Source of the DNA: Rhinopomastus cyanomelas
Taxonomy: Eukaryota > Chordata > Aves > Bucerotiformes > Rhinopomastidae
Direction of reading: 5' to 3'
Length of the DNA stretch: 64,000 nt
Assembly: GCA_013400115.1 (NCBI GenBank)
Contig: VXBP01003612.1
Location: 216,282 to 280,281, forward strand
Program-made: the position numbers and the translations under genes
Shown here: piece after piece, positions 10,801 to 22,800 of the stretch
Layout: each line of letters begins with the position of its first letter
Position numbering within the stretch: the stretch's first letter is position 1
Notes under the pieces: model-generated
The model's database searches: none
Seen by the model: the letters and a program-made list of their open reading frames with translations, nothing else
Told to the model about the DNA's origin: nothing

Positions 10801-13800
10801 CAGGAAAAGCTGCAGAAGGATTCACTCCTGCGGGGGCAGATGGAGGGAAGAGGTGCCCATGGCCCTATGAGACATCAGAGAATCGCCAACAGCCTCTGCA
10901 GGAGGAGGGAGAAGCGGGGCACTGGAACCACTTGGGGTCATGGAGCTTGGAAGGAGAAGGAGATTCTTTGAGCAGCCCAAGCGGATCCGCAGGGGAAGAG
11001 GCGGCTCCGTTAGCCCTTGAGACTGAACTCGGGCTGAAGGAGGGCAGTTGCTGGCTCGACAGACCAAAGCCTGGGGAGGCAGCTGGGGTCTGGGGCTGGG
11101 CAAAAGCCCACCATGGGGTGGTTTTGGGGATGGAAGCCCTGGACAAAGTCACTTGCACAAATGCAGCTGAGGAGCATCAGTCCTTCCCAAGCACTGGGTA
11201 AGGACTGGGGGGTGGGTTCCTGGCAGGAGCTTTGCAGGAAGGGATGAGCACGACGGGACGGTGCTGAGCTGGGGGGGGAGGCACATCTCACCCTAAACCA
11301 GCCCCCAGGACTGTTTTGCTGGTCTCCTGGAAAACAAACCTAAACCAAGAAGAAGCGAGGGAGCAGGAACCCAGGGCACAGAGTCAGAAAATCCTGGTCA
11401 CAGACTCCTGCAGGGCCAAGCAAACCCCCCAAAAAAGGGAAAACTCAGCCCAAGAGAGGAGAGTTTTACCCTGTTTGGAGCTGGGATGGAGCAGCTCCAC
11501 ACTCTTCTCTTTCCATGGGCCACTTCCCTCACAAGTAAGGTCCATAAATCAGAAGGGGACCCACTCTGCCTTCCCGTGGAGGTGGACAGAGCCTCCCCAT
11601 GGGAGGGGATCAGAATCCTGCAGAGCAGACAGACACCAGTAGCCTCTGGCAAGAGCAGCGGTACCAGCACAGGCTTTCCCAGCAGAATGTGGTGGGATGG
11701 TGGGCAGGAACAAGCCCCAGGTACCAGTACAGGTTGGAGACTGACCTGTTGGAGAGCAGTGCAGGAGAAAGGGACCTGGGGGTGCTGGTGGCCAGCAGGA
11801 TGGCCAGGAGCCAGCAATGGGCCCTGGTGGCCAAGAAGGCCAAGGGCATCCTGGGGTGGATCAGAACTGGGGTGGTTAGGACATTGAGAGAGGTTCTCCT
11901 CCTCCTCTACTCTGCACTAGTGAGACCACATCTGGAAGCTTGTGTCCATTTGTGGGCCCCTCAGCTCCAGAAGGACACGGAGCTGCTGGAGAGAGCCCAG
12001 TGCAGAGCCACAGAGATGCTGAAGGGAGGGGAGCATCTCCCTGCTGAGGAGAGGCTGAGGGAGCTGGGAAAAAGGAGACTTAGGGGTGACCCCATGGGTG
12101 TTGATCAATATGTGAAGGGTGGGTGTCAGGAGGACAAACCCACCTGGGCTGTTCCAGTGTGACTGGATCTAGGGGATCCTACTGTGGCAGGGGGGTTGGA
12201 CTGGATGTTCTTCCAAGGTCCCTTCCCATCCCTAACACGCAGTGATGCTGTGACACGCACTGGTGTCTGTGGCCATGGGACAGGCTGTGCCACCCCAAAG
12301 AGAGCATCGAGGCCCCCGGGCACAGCCTCCTGCTCCCCATCCCCGAGTGCACTCCAGCAGGTGGCACTCAGAGCATCTCCAGCGTCCCAGAGGTGTTTGT
12401 GCTCCAGCAGAGGAGCCCACAGACCCCATTTCATAACCTCCCGTTTCATAACCAGCTCTGTGGGAAGATCCAGCAGCCTAATCCGGGGGGGATCAGGGGT
12501 TAAGGGATGTTTCCTCGAGCAAAGCTTGAGGCTGAAGAAGGGGACAAGGCAGGAGGTGGCTTCATGCAGCAGAGCTGTTGTTGCTGGACCCAGAGCACCG
12601 AAGGGTCCGCTGCACCCCAGAGACCTCGCACCCCTTGTGGGATGGAGAGAGCACCAGGCTCCATCCCTCTGCTCTTGTGAGACCCTCACCTGGTGCTCTC
12701 TGAACAACTCCAGAGCCCCCAACACCAGAAGGATGAGGAGCTGTTGGAGCAGGGTTAGAGGAGGGCACAAAGATGCTCCGAGGGCTGGAGCCGCTCTGCT
12801 CCGGGGACAGGCTGAGAGAGCTGGGGCTGTTCAGCCTGGAGAAGAGGAGGGTCTGGGGGAACCTTATAGCAGCTGAAGGAGCCTCTAAGAAAGCTGGGGA
12901 AGGGCTTTTGACAAGACTTTGCAGTGATAGGATAAGGGGAAGTGGCTTTAAGCTGGGAGAGGGAGAGATTTAGGCTGGATGTTAGGAGGAATATGGGGAG
13001 GAGTGCGGGGGTGCTGCACCTTTGAGGGTGCTGAGGCCCTGGGGCAGGTTGTCCAGGGAGGCTGTGGCTGCTCCATCCCTGGCAGTGTCCAAGGCCAGGC
13101 TGGATGGGGCTCTGGGCACCCCTCTCTGGTCAGAGGTGTCACTGCCCACGGCACTGGGGGATCTTGAAGGTCCCTTCCCACCCCAAACCAGGCTGGGATT
13201 CTGTGATCAAGTCCAACCATCACACCAGACCCTTGATGGCTCCACCCAGAGCTGCAGGGAAACCACCCAGAGCTGGCAGGACTTTGCACCCAGTAACTTG
13301 CTCCCTGCCCCTGGAGTTACCGTGGGCTGTGGAAACTATTCCCTGTGGCAGGGTTGCAGAAATTCCACACTCCTCCCACAGCACCAAGCTGGCTGCTGGT
13401 CACAAGGGCTCTCAGTGCTTGGAGAAGCCTCTGCTTGGCACCTACCAGGAGCCACCCAGCCCTCTGTGCTGGAGAGGGGCCCCTCGCTATCCGTCCCCTT
13501 CCCAAAGGTCCCAGTGTGGGAGGTGCAGCCACCCTGAGCACTGGGGGACAACGGGGTTTGTCCTGTTCCCCTAAGATGCAGAACTAAAGGAGCTTTTCCC
13601 TGTGCTCTGTCCACATAGAGAGACCCGGGGCCTCCCCTCCTGGAGCCACTGCAAAGATGGGGTGACCCCAGAGAGCACCACTGGTCCCAGTCCCCATGCT
13701 CACTACTGCCCTGGTGATGGTGCAGATCCACCACTTGCCCAGCTCTGCACAGACTCTGCCTGACCCAGACCCAAGACCAGGCGGGTCCAGACCATCCCAG

Positions 13801-16800
13801 TCAAACACCTCTGGAGGAAGGAAACCAACAACCCCCTCCCTGACCTCAGAGTCACAGTCTGCTCAGTGCCCCCAGACCCACAGCAGACGCTCCGCTGAGC
13901 CCAAGGTTTTCCATATCCCAAGGGGTGATGTTTCCTGGCCAAGTGCTCCAGAACCAGTGAGGGAAGGATGTGGCTTCCACGCTGCAGCCAGGAAGCCCTT
14001 CCTGCCTCAGAGCATCACTGCCCCCAGGCACTCAGTGAGCAGCTTTTTTCCGAGGGTGAAGGGGAAGGGCTTCCAGGACAGCTGGGTTTATCCTCCCTGG
14101 GCAGTCCCCAGCCTCCCCCAGTCCCTGGCAGGCAGCTTCACCTGGAGCTATGGGAGGAATTTGCTGCTGGTGGCAAAACTGGGCTGCGGCTTCCAAATAC
14201 AGCGGAAGCTGCGGGAGCCCCCAGGGCAGCAGCTGAGCCAGTGACTCGCACCAAACCCAGCCAAGAGGACCCAAAGGTCCCAGCTGCTGGGGTGGCATGT
14301 TCATAGGATCATAAAATCCCAGACTGGTTCAGGTTGGAAGGGAGCTCGGAGCTCACCCAGCGCCAACCCCCTGCCATGGCAGCGACACCTCTCACCAGAG
14401 CAGGGTGCCCACAGCCCAATCCAGCCTGGCCTTGGTCACTGCCAGGGATGGAGCAGCCACAGCCTCCCTGGGCAACCTCAGCACCATCACAGGGAGGGAT
14501 TTCCTCCTCGTATCCAATCTCCCCTCTCCCAGCTCAAAGCCATTTCCCAGGATCACAGAACATCAGGGATTGGAAGGGACCCCGAAAGATCATCCAGTCC
14601 CCTCATCCTATCACTAGAAACTCCTGCACAAAGCCCTTCCCCAGCTTTCCCGTGGCCTCTTCAGGCACTGGAAGCTGCTCTAACATCTCCCTGGGCTCTA
14701 AACCCACTCTGACCCCCCCCAAAACTCCAATGTCCCTGAGTTTTTGAACTCTCTGGGTTCCTCTTCTGCTTGGAGCTGCCACCAGCCCATCTCCTGTGGC
14801 CAGTCTCCACCTGCCCTTCCCTCAGCCAGAGAGAGGAGCCTGTGACCCCTCCGTCCTTCAGGGGAGGTGCTCACAGAGCTCTGGCCCTGCTGACAACCCC
14901 TCCTGGGCTCACCAAGAGCTTGGCTGCAGCCCTGCAGTGCCCTCCGTGCCCCTGGCTCAGAGAACCCCTCCCGTGGCTGCAGGCTCCACAACGCCCTTGA
15001 CTCGGATGGGGCGACGGGTGACACATGGTTCCTCGGGGCAGACTGACCCCTCCTCAATCACTCCTCAGGGTCTGCAGCTCAGCAGAACCTCAGCTCCTCA
15101 GAGAGATGTCCACTTGTGTTTGCAAGAGCTCAGCTCGCTCTTGGCCGTAGCCCGGCCTCGCCAAGGCAAACACCCTGCCAGGAGCAAGCCAGGCAGCTGT
15201 TGGGCTTCAAGACAAACCCACTTGGCTCCTCCAGCTGACAAGAGGGAGCAGCCAGGTTAAACCAAGAGCTTCTCCAGCAACAGTGGGGAGACTCCCCAGG
15301 GAGGGGATGGAGGCACCATCCCTGGAGGGGTTCAACAACCGGGCAGCCGGGGTGTTTGAGGAGCTGGATTAGTGGTTGGGGGTTGGACTGGATGATCTGG
15401 AAGGTCTTTTCCAACCTTAATGGTTTCATGATTCTGTGATTCCACTACCTGGCCAAGGAAGCCCAGGGTGGAGGGGCAGCCCGGTCCCTGCAGAGCAGAT
15501 ATGAAGGTGGATTTCCAGGCAGCACCGTGGCAGTTCCAGGTGCTCTGCTCCCACTCAGCACCCTCCATCGCCTGGGCACACTGGACTAGCTTTCTGGTGG
15601 CCAGCAGGTGTTGGATGACTCTTTCCTCCTCTACCACTTGAAGATGCTTCCAGTGTCCCCTAGCACCCACTTAGTGGTGCAGCTCCGGAGGAGACGGAGC
15701 AGTGGGTGCAGAGTCCACAGCAGGATGCACAGGGCTGGGCGCTGTGGGATGGACCGCGAGCACCCGCATGGGATGGAGAAGCACAGAGCTGCCTTCTCAA
15801 ACACCCCACTGCAGCAGCATGAAGAATTCCCAGTTCATGGCTAGAGGTCAGAGCAGGATTCTATCCCAGGGGTGCAGCCCAGCCTGCAGGGCAGCTGCTC
15901 CAGGCACTTCCAGCTGGCAGGTGGGAGCGAAGAGCTGGGCTCCAGCAGCTCAGCAGAAGGAAAACCAAGAACCAGCCTTCATTCCCACCTGCAGCTGGCA
16001 GCTGCTGAGCCACACGGGGGCTGGCACAGAGCTACCCCAGCGACCACAGCCCCCCTTCCTCCAGCTCATCCCAGAGGATGACTGCACTCGGAGCTGTGAC
16101 CGCTGCTGCTATCGTCACCAGGGTCTTGCTGCAGGCCACTGGGCACAGACACCACAATCCAGCACTAACACTGGTGCTGCAGCTGCTTCCCTGACCAAAA
16201 ATGTCCACATTCAGGGTTCCTGCCTAGGGCTTCCCTTGCTGAAAGTCACAGAATCAAGGCTGGAAAAGACCTTCTAGATCATCAAAGTCCAACCATCCAC
16301 CCTACAACCCCCCTAACCCAGCTCCTCAAACCTCCCAGCTGCCCGGTTGTTGAGCCCCTGCAGGGATGGTGCCTCCACCCCCTCCCTGGGCAGCCTGTTC
16401 CAAGGGCTCCCCACTCTTTCTGGGAAGAAGTTTGTCCTCAGATCCCTCCCCTGGCACAACCTGGCCCCATGTCCTCTGCTCCAGTCCCTAGGGAGAAGAG
16501 GCCAACCCCCAGCTCACTGCAGCCTCCCTTCAGGACGCTGTGGAGAGCAGGGAGGTCTCCCCTCAGCCTCCTCTTCTCCCCAGCTGCAGGGGAGGACTTG
16601 TGCCAGGGCTGCAGGAGGATAAAGCAGCAGGAGCTGCAGAGATGGGGCAGAGAGCTGAGCCTTGCCTTTCCCTGCAGTCCCAGCGCTGCCTCGCAGCAGG
16701 TGAAAGCAAAGCCCTCGCTCTGGTTCAAAGGTCTCTTTGATGGTGCCAAGCGGAGCTGGAAGAGGTTACTCATTCACTTCTCCAGCTTTCACTGCAGCTC

Positions 16801-19800
16801 TCGGTGATTATCGCCCAAGGAGGAGCTGAGCAGTGCCTCCGGGGAGGGAGTGGGCAGGCTCAGCGCTGCAAATCCACTCCTCTGCTCCTCATTATGAAGT
16901 GACTTCCCTAACTGGGTGCTGAACTTCCACAGAGAAGTCCCCACACTCTAGCACCTCCAGGGAGCAGAGGCTCAGCCCTCAGCCAGCCTGCAAAACCCCG
17001 GCTCGGAGAGGGGCTGCTCTCCCACCGCGCTGAAGCCCTCTGCTGCCATTGGCAGCTCCCTGACAGTTAGAGCCCTCCTGTTTGGCTCCTGACCTCCACG
17101 GAGATGCAGCCAAGGTTAACCCAAGGCTGTCGCTGCAGGAGATGCTTCTCTTGGGGCCAGCTCAGGAGAAAGAGGAGGAAGGAAGCAGAACCTGAGCTCT
17201 CTGCGGTGCCGAGGGTGCTCCACGAGCATCGGTCCAACTCCTCTACCACAAGAAGGACAAGAGCTGCTCTTCCCTTCAGCAGCCCCACAGATGTGGTGGC
17301 TGTGCTGCTGCTGCTGCCCTAAAGCCAACATCAGATTCAAGTAGGGAGGGGGCAAGAGAAAGCACCACCCATCCTTGTCCCTGTCTTTGCCAAAGGCTCC
17401 TGCTCCACAAGGCATTGGATTAGTGATTTGGTTTTAGGAATGGCCTGATGGATGGCAGTAGGGACCCACAGGAACATCCTGATAACCACAGAGAATCCCA
17501 GACTCTCTGGGGTTGGAAGGGACCTCGAGGGATCATCCAGTCCAACCCCAGGGAAAAGGTTGAGTCTCCATCCCTGGAGGGGATCAGAGATCGTTTAGAT
17601 GTGGTCTGGTGGAGCTGGGCTCTTGGTTGGGCTGGATGATCTCCAGGGTCTTTTCCAGTCGGAGTGGTCCTGTGAGCCCATCAGACTCCTGCTTCCAGCT
17701 GTGAGGCTGCCAAACTCTTCTGGGGAGCCCTTGGATCCCCTCCTTTGGTCACTGAACTTCTGGCGAAGTCCTCATGGGGACACGGGGAGGGACTGCACTT
17801 CCATGGAGGGGCTGAGTAATCACCACTGAGGGGATCCTGCTGTGGCAGGGGGATTGGACTAGGTGGTCTCTTGAGGTCCCTTCCAGCCCCTAACGTTCTG
17901 GGACTCTGGCTTCTCCTTCCTTGGGCCTTAGTCCTCGCTGGAGGTAGAGCCAGCGGCTGTCGCTGACGTCCACATCCAACGTAAGAGGGCAACACCCCAA
18001 CACCAAGCTGGCTCCCAGCGCCAGGGCTGGCCCTGCTGCTGGAGGAGAGGTGGCAGCGACTAAACCTTGGGTGAACACACCAGACACGGCCAAGGCTTGT
18101 CCCACAGGTGAGCAAAGAGAAACCCAAGTGCTCCTTGGCCTCTATCTCCCAACCTTTCACAGGTAGACTCACACCGGGCTTGTCCCAGTGATGTCCCTCA
18201 AAGAAAATGAACCTTCACTTAGATCTGCAGCAGCAGCTTTTAGCAGAGGGCACTGCAGCCAGAGGTTTGAAGGTGGAAGAGGCTAAGGCTCCAGTCTTAG
18301 AAGCCCAGCTAGAAGCCAACCAGACGAGGTGGATTATTTATATCTCAGATTATATAAGAAGGATGAGGAGCTGTTGGAGCAGGTCAAGGGGAGGCCGTGA
18401 GGACTAGATGATCGTTCGAGCTCCCTTCCAATTCCTAATGATTCTGTGATTCTAACTGGGTTTTGGGTAGTCAACTGGAAGAGCAGGACAAGAAGACAAG
18501 AAGCCCCCGTGGTCTTTAGCACCGACAATGATTCAGAGAGGAAAACAGCCCGGGGCGCTCATGGGGTGGCAAGTTGCTTGCCAGCCTGTTTGGGAAGGTC
18601 CCCCAAGACAGTTCAAACACCTTTGAATGACAAAACCATCGAGGTTGGAGAAGTCCTTGACGATCACCAAGTCCACCCTACACCCCTCAACCCAGCTCCT
18701 CAAACACCCTGGTTGTTGAGCTCCTCCAGGGACGGTGCCTCCACCCCATCCCTGGGCAGCCTGTTCCAAGGGCTCCCCACTCTTGCTGGGAAGAAGTTTG
18801 TCCTCAGATCCATCCTGACCCTCCCCTGGCACAACCTGACCCCATGTCCTCATGTTGCTCTTCACTTCCACAGCAGAAAAAGGAATCCCTGGAAGAACTG
18901 GGATGCCCAGGCTCTTCTGCAGGACAGCAGAGCCTCAGCACGGCAAGGAGACCCCCTACCCTGATGCCACCAGCCCTCAGAATCCTCCTTGGAGAGGGCC
19001 CACGGCACAGGCACCAAGTCCACATGGAAGGGCTTCAGGCGCCCAAAGACCCATTAAGATCCTCATCCCAAAACACGGAAGACGGCAGCCCAGTTCCCCC
19101 AGCTGCTCCCAGCTGACGGTAATGGGGATGCCAAGGGCAACCTGACAGCTGTGGGGCTCCTCCCAGCCCCACCAGGGCAGGAGAACAAACAGATACCAGA
19201 CACCCAGCGAGGGCGGCCGTGCCAAAACCAGCAAGCTCCTCACCCCGCCTGGCGGGATCGCGGCACAAAAACACCCCAGGGATTCCCACCTCCAGCCCTC
19301 TGCCCCAGTTTCCAGGGGCTGAGAGATGTGGGAGCCTTTTGGGAAGCTTCCCAGGTACAGCCAGGTGGCCCGAGGGACAGGGGGCAAGAGGCTCTGGCCC
19401 TTCTCTTCCCCGGCACTGGCCCCGTCGCCCTCATCCCGACCACAAAGCAGCGGCTTACGGGGCTTAAAAGCAGCTGGCCCCAGCCCCTGCACAGCGAGTC
19501 AGCTCTCGCCCCGCGCACAGCTCACAGGGGTGGGCTCAGCAGAGCAGCCCCAGAGCGGTTTTACCTTGGCTGGAGGGTTCCCACCTTCTTCTGGAGCCGC
19601 CTGCCCGTTCTGCAAAGAGAAGAGACGCTGCCGTTAGCGCACGGCGGGTGCGGGACCACCCCACACACAGGAGTGGCAGGGCTCAGAGGGGACCTCGAAA
19701 GATCAGCCAGTCCAAGCCCCCCAACACAGCAGGACCACCTGGACCAAGTCGCACAGGAACACATCCAGACGGGTCTTAAACATCTCCAGAGAAGGAGACT

Positions 19801-22800
19801 CCACAACCCCCCTGGGCAGCCCCTTCCAGGGCTCCATCACCCTCACTGGGAAGAAGTTCCTTCTGATATTGATGTGGAACCTCCTCTGCTTCAGCTCACA
19901 CCTTGTCCTGTCACTGGGTGCCCCTGAGCAGAGCCTGGCTCCATCCTCCTGACATCCACCCTTTCCATATTTATAGACACTAATGAGGTCACCCCTCAGT
20001 CTCCTCTTCTCCAAGCTCCAGAGCCCCAGCTCCCTCAGCCTCTCCTCATCAGGGAGATGCTCCACCTCCTTCATCATCCTTGTTGCCCTACGCTGGACTC
20101 CCTCCAGCAGCTCCACATCCCTCTTGAACTGAGGAGCCCACAACTGGACACAACACTCCAGATGTGGTGCCACCAGGGCAGAGTAGAGGGGGAGAAGGAC
20201 CTCTCTCGATCTGCTAACCACCCCCCTTCTGATCCACCCCAGGATGCTGTTCGCCCTCTTGGCCACGAGATGGCGACACTACTGGCTCCTGGCCATCCTG
20301 CTGGCCACCAGGACCCCCAGGTCCCTTTCTCCTCCACTGCTCTCCAACAGGTCAGTCCCCAGCCTATCCTGGTCCCTGGGCTTGTTCTTGCCCAGATGCC
20401 AGACTCCACACTGCCCTGGTTATAGGTCATTAGACTTCTCCCTGCCCAGCTCACCACCCCGTCCACGTCCCTCTGAATGGCAGCCCAGCCTGTTGGGGTG
20501 TCGGCGACACCACCCAGCTCTGTGCCATCAACTTGCTGACAGTGCCCCCTAATTCCTCATCCAAGCCATTGATGAATAGATTGAACAGGACAGGTCCCAG
20601 CACCGACCCCTGGGGGACTCCCCACACAGTGGGGGGATACCCCACGCCAAGGGACAAAGCCTTCTGGGAGAGAAAAGTTCTCATTCAAGGAGGAGAAAGT
20701 TGTTGAATCTGAGGGTGGGGGATCCCTGGAACAGGCTGCTCAGAGACAGGGTGGAGGCCCCATCCCTGGAGCCCTTCAAGGTCAAGCTGGCTGGGGCTGT
20801 GGGCAACCTGATCTGGTGAGAGATGGCCCTGCTTGGTGTAGGGGGGGTTCAACTAGATGCCGTTTGGAGGCCCCTTCCAACCCTGTGACTCCATGGCTGC
20901 GATTCACCAGTTACTCAGGAGCCTGTCGCAGCTGATCGCGCGGTGGGGAGCCTGCCCCACCGCCAGGTCACCTCATGCTCCTCAGTCCAGCTTCTGGAGC
21001 CCTGGACAAAGTCACAGCAGGTGACCTGACCCGTCTGGAGCAGCCGCAGCCGGTGGCGCTCGGCGCCAAACCAGCGAGGTATCGGGTTCAGCGCAAACCG
21101 GGCCACGCGGGGAAGGCAGCGGGAGCTGAAGCGGGTGGGATTTAATCAGATGTAGATACCAGGAGCAGGATAAGCAGCTGCAGAAGGTTGTCTGCAGCCT
21201 GTGGAGAAAAACAAGGGCAAGGAGGTTTGGCTTTGAGATCTCTGCCTGTGTTTGCCCACCTATCTCTGGGCAATTGGGTCTTGGGAGCGATGTCTCCACT
21301 TGCTGCAGGGGGGCTGGACTAGATGACCTTCGGAGGTCCCTTCCAACCCTGTGATTCTCCAAGGGAAGGGGTCCAGCACAGCTGAGTTTCAGCTGCAGGT
21401 TCTTAGCTGAGTTTTAGAGCCTTTTGTGAACCCAATGGAAACAGCTCCACCAGCTCCTTCCCTGAGGAAGATGGGGACACCAACCCAACATCTGAGGACT
21501 CACTGGAGACGTTTCAAACCCACCTGGATGTGTTCCTGCATGACTTGGTCTAGGAGATCCTGCTCTGGCAGGGGGATTGGACTGGCTGGTCTTTCAAGGC
21601 CCCTTCCAATCCCTAATGATTCTATGATCTCATGGGCCAGCTTAGTCTCACCACAGCATGGAGTGCCACCACACCAGGAGAAGACCACCTGCCTCTCAGC
21701 CTGGGGCTGCCCCTGTAATGTTTGTATTCATACACTCTGGGTTTCTATTTCTGTTCCCTGGATCCACTCTGAGCTCCACAACTCAGCTCAGCACCAAATG
21801 AAGCTGGGCTGAAGCTCACAGGATCAAAGAATCCCAGATTGGCCAGGGTTGGAAGCCACCTTAAAGATCATCCAGTTCCAACCCTGCTGTACAGGCATGG
21901 ACACCTTCCCTAGAGCAGGTTACGCAGGGCCCCAGACAACCTGGCCTTCAACACTTCCAGGGATGGATGGGGCAGCCACAGCTTCCTTGGGCAGCCTCTT
22001 CCAGCATCTCAGCACCCTCACAGCAAAGAATTTTTTCCTCAAGTCCAACCTCAATCTCCCTTCTTCAAGGCTGGAACCCGTTCCCCTTGTCCTCTCACTA
22101 TCACCCGTGTGAAAAGCCCTCTCCCAGCTTTCTTGTAGCCCCCTTCAGTGACTGGGAAGCTGCTCAAAGGTCAGCTGGGAGCCTCCTCTTCTCTAGGCTG
22201 GACAACCCCACCTTGCTCAGCCTGTCCTCATGGTGGAGGTGCTCCAGCCATCTGCTCATTGGAGTTGCCCTCCTCTGGACCTCTTCCAGGAGCTCTCTGT
22301 CCTCCTGGTGTTGGGGGCTCCAGAACTGGACCCAGGACTGGTTGACTTTTGGAGGTCCCTTCCAGTTTTGTGATTCTATGAGTCTAAGCGCCGGGAGAAG
22401 AACCACAGAATCATTCAGGTTGGAAGAGACCTTTGGGATCATCCAGTCCAACCACCAACCCTGCTCTGCAAGGTCGCCCCTAAACCAGCTCCCCCAACGC
22501 TACATCTCAGCGGCTTTTCAACACATCCAGGGATGGGGACTCAACCCCCACCCTGGGCAGCCCATCCCAGAGCCTGACCGCTCTCTCCATGCAGAATTTC
22601 CTCCTGATGTCACATCCAAACCTCCCCTGTTGAAGCTTGAAGCTCCTCCAGGCATGGGGCAAGGGTTTTTATTCCCCTGGCAAGACCAGCACGTGGGGAG
22701 CAGGGTCTGTCCAACCCTCTGGCTTCAAGGAGGTACCTCTGGACCTACCAGACCTTTCGAGTGCTGCAGCCCCTAACCCGAGGAGCATCGTCCCCGACGC

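Larger units (their letters stand above)
1894..19564 (-). other. RPS6KA1 intron 2
   Basis: A roughly 17.7 kb intron dominated by CR1 fragments listed separately. It also holds the CpG-rich block with the candidate alternative first exon and a C/A-rich simple repeat. Intervening unique stretches (for example 3500-4560, 6570-7550, 10720-11650, 13210-14300, 15445-16240, 16600-17480) show no exon I can support. Confidence 0.75.

Noticed and set aside
11599..12162. 187-codon plus-strand frame
   Set aside because: It is the CR1 ORF2 C-terminus within a truncated element, not a host gene.
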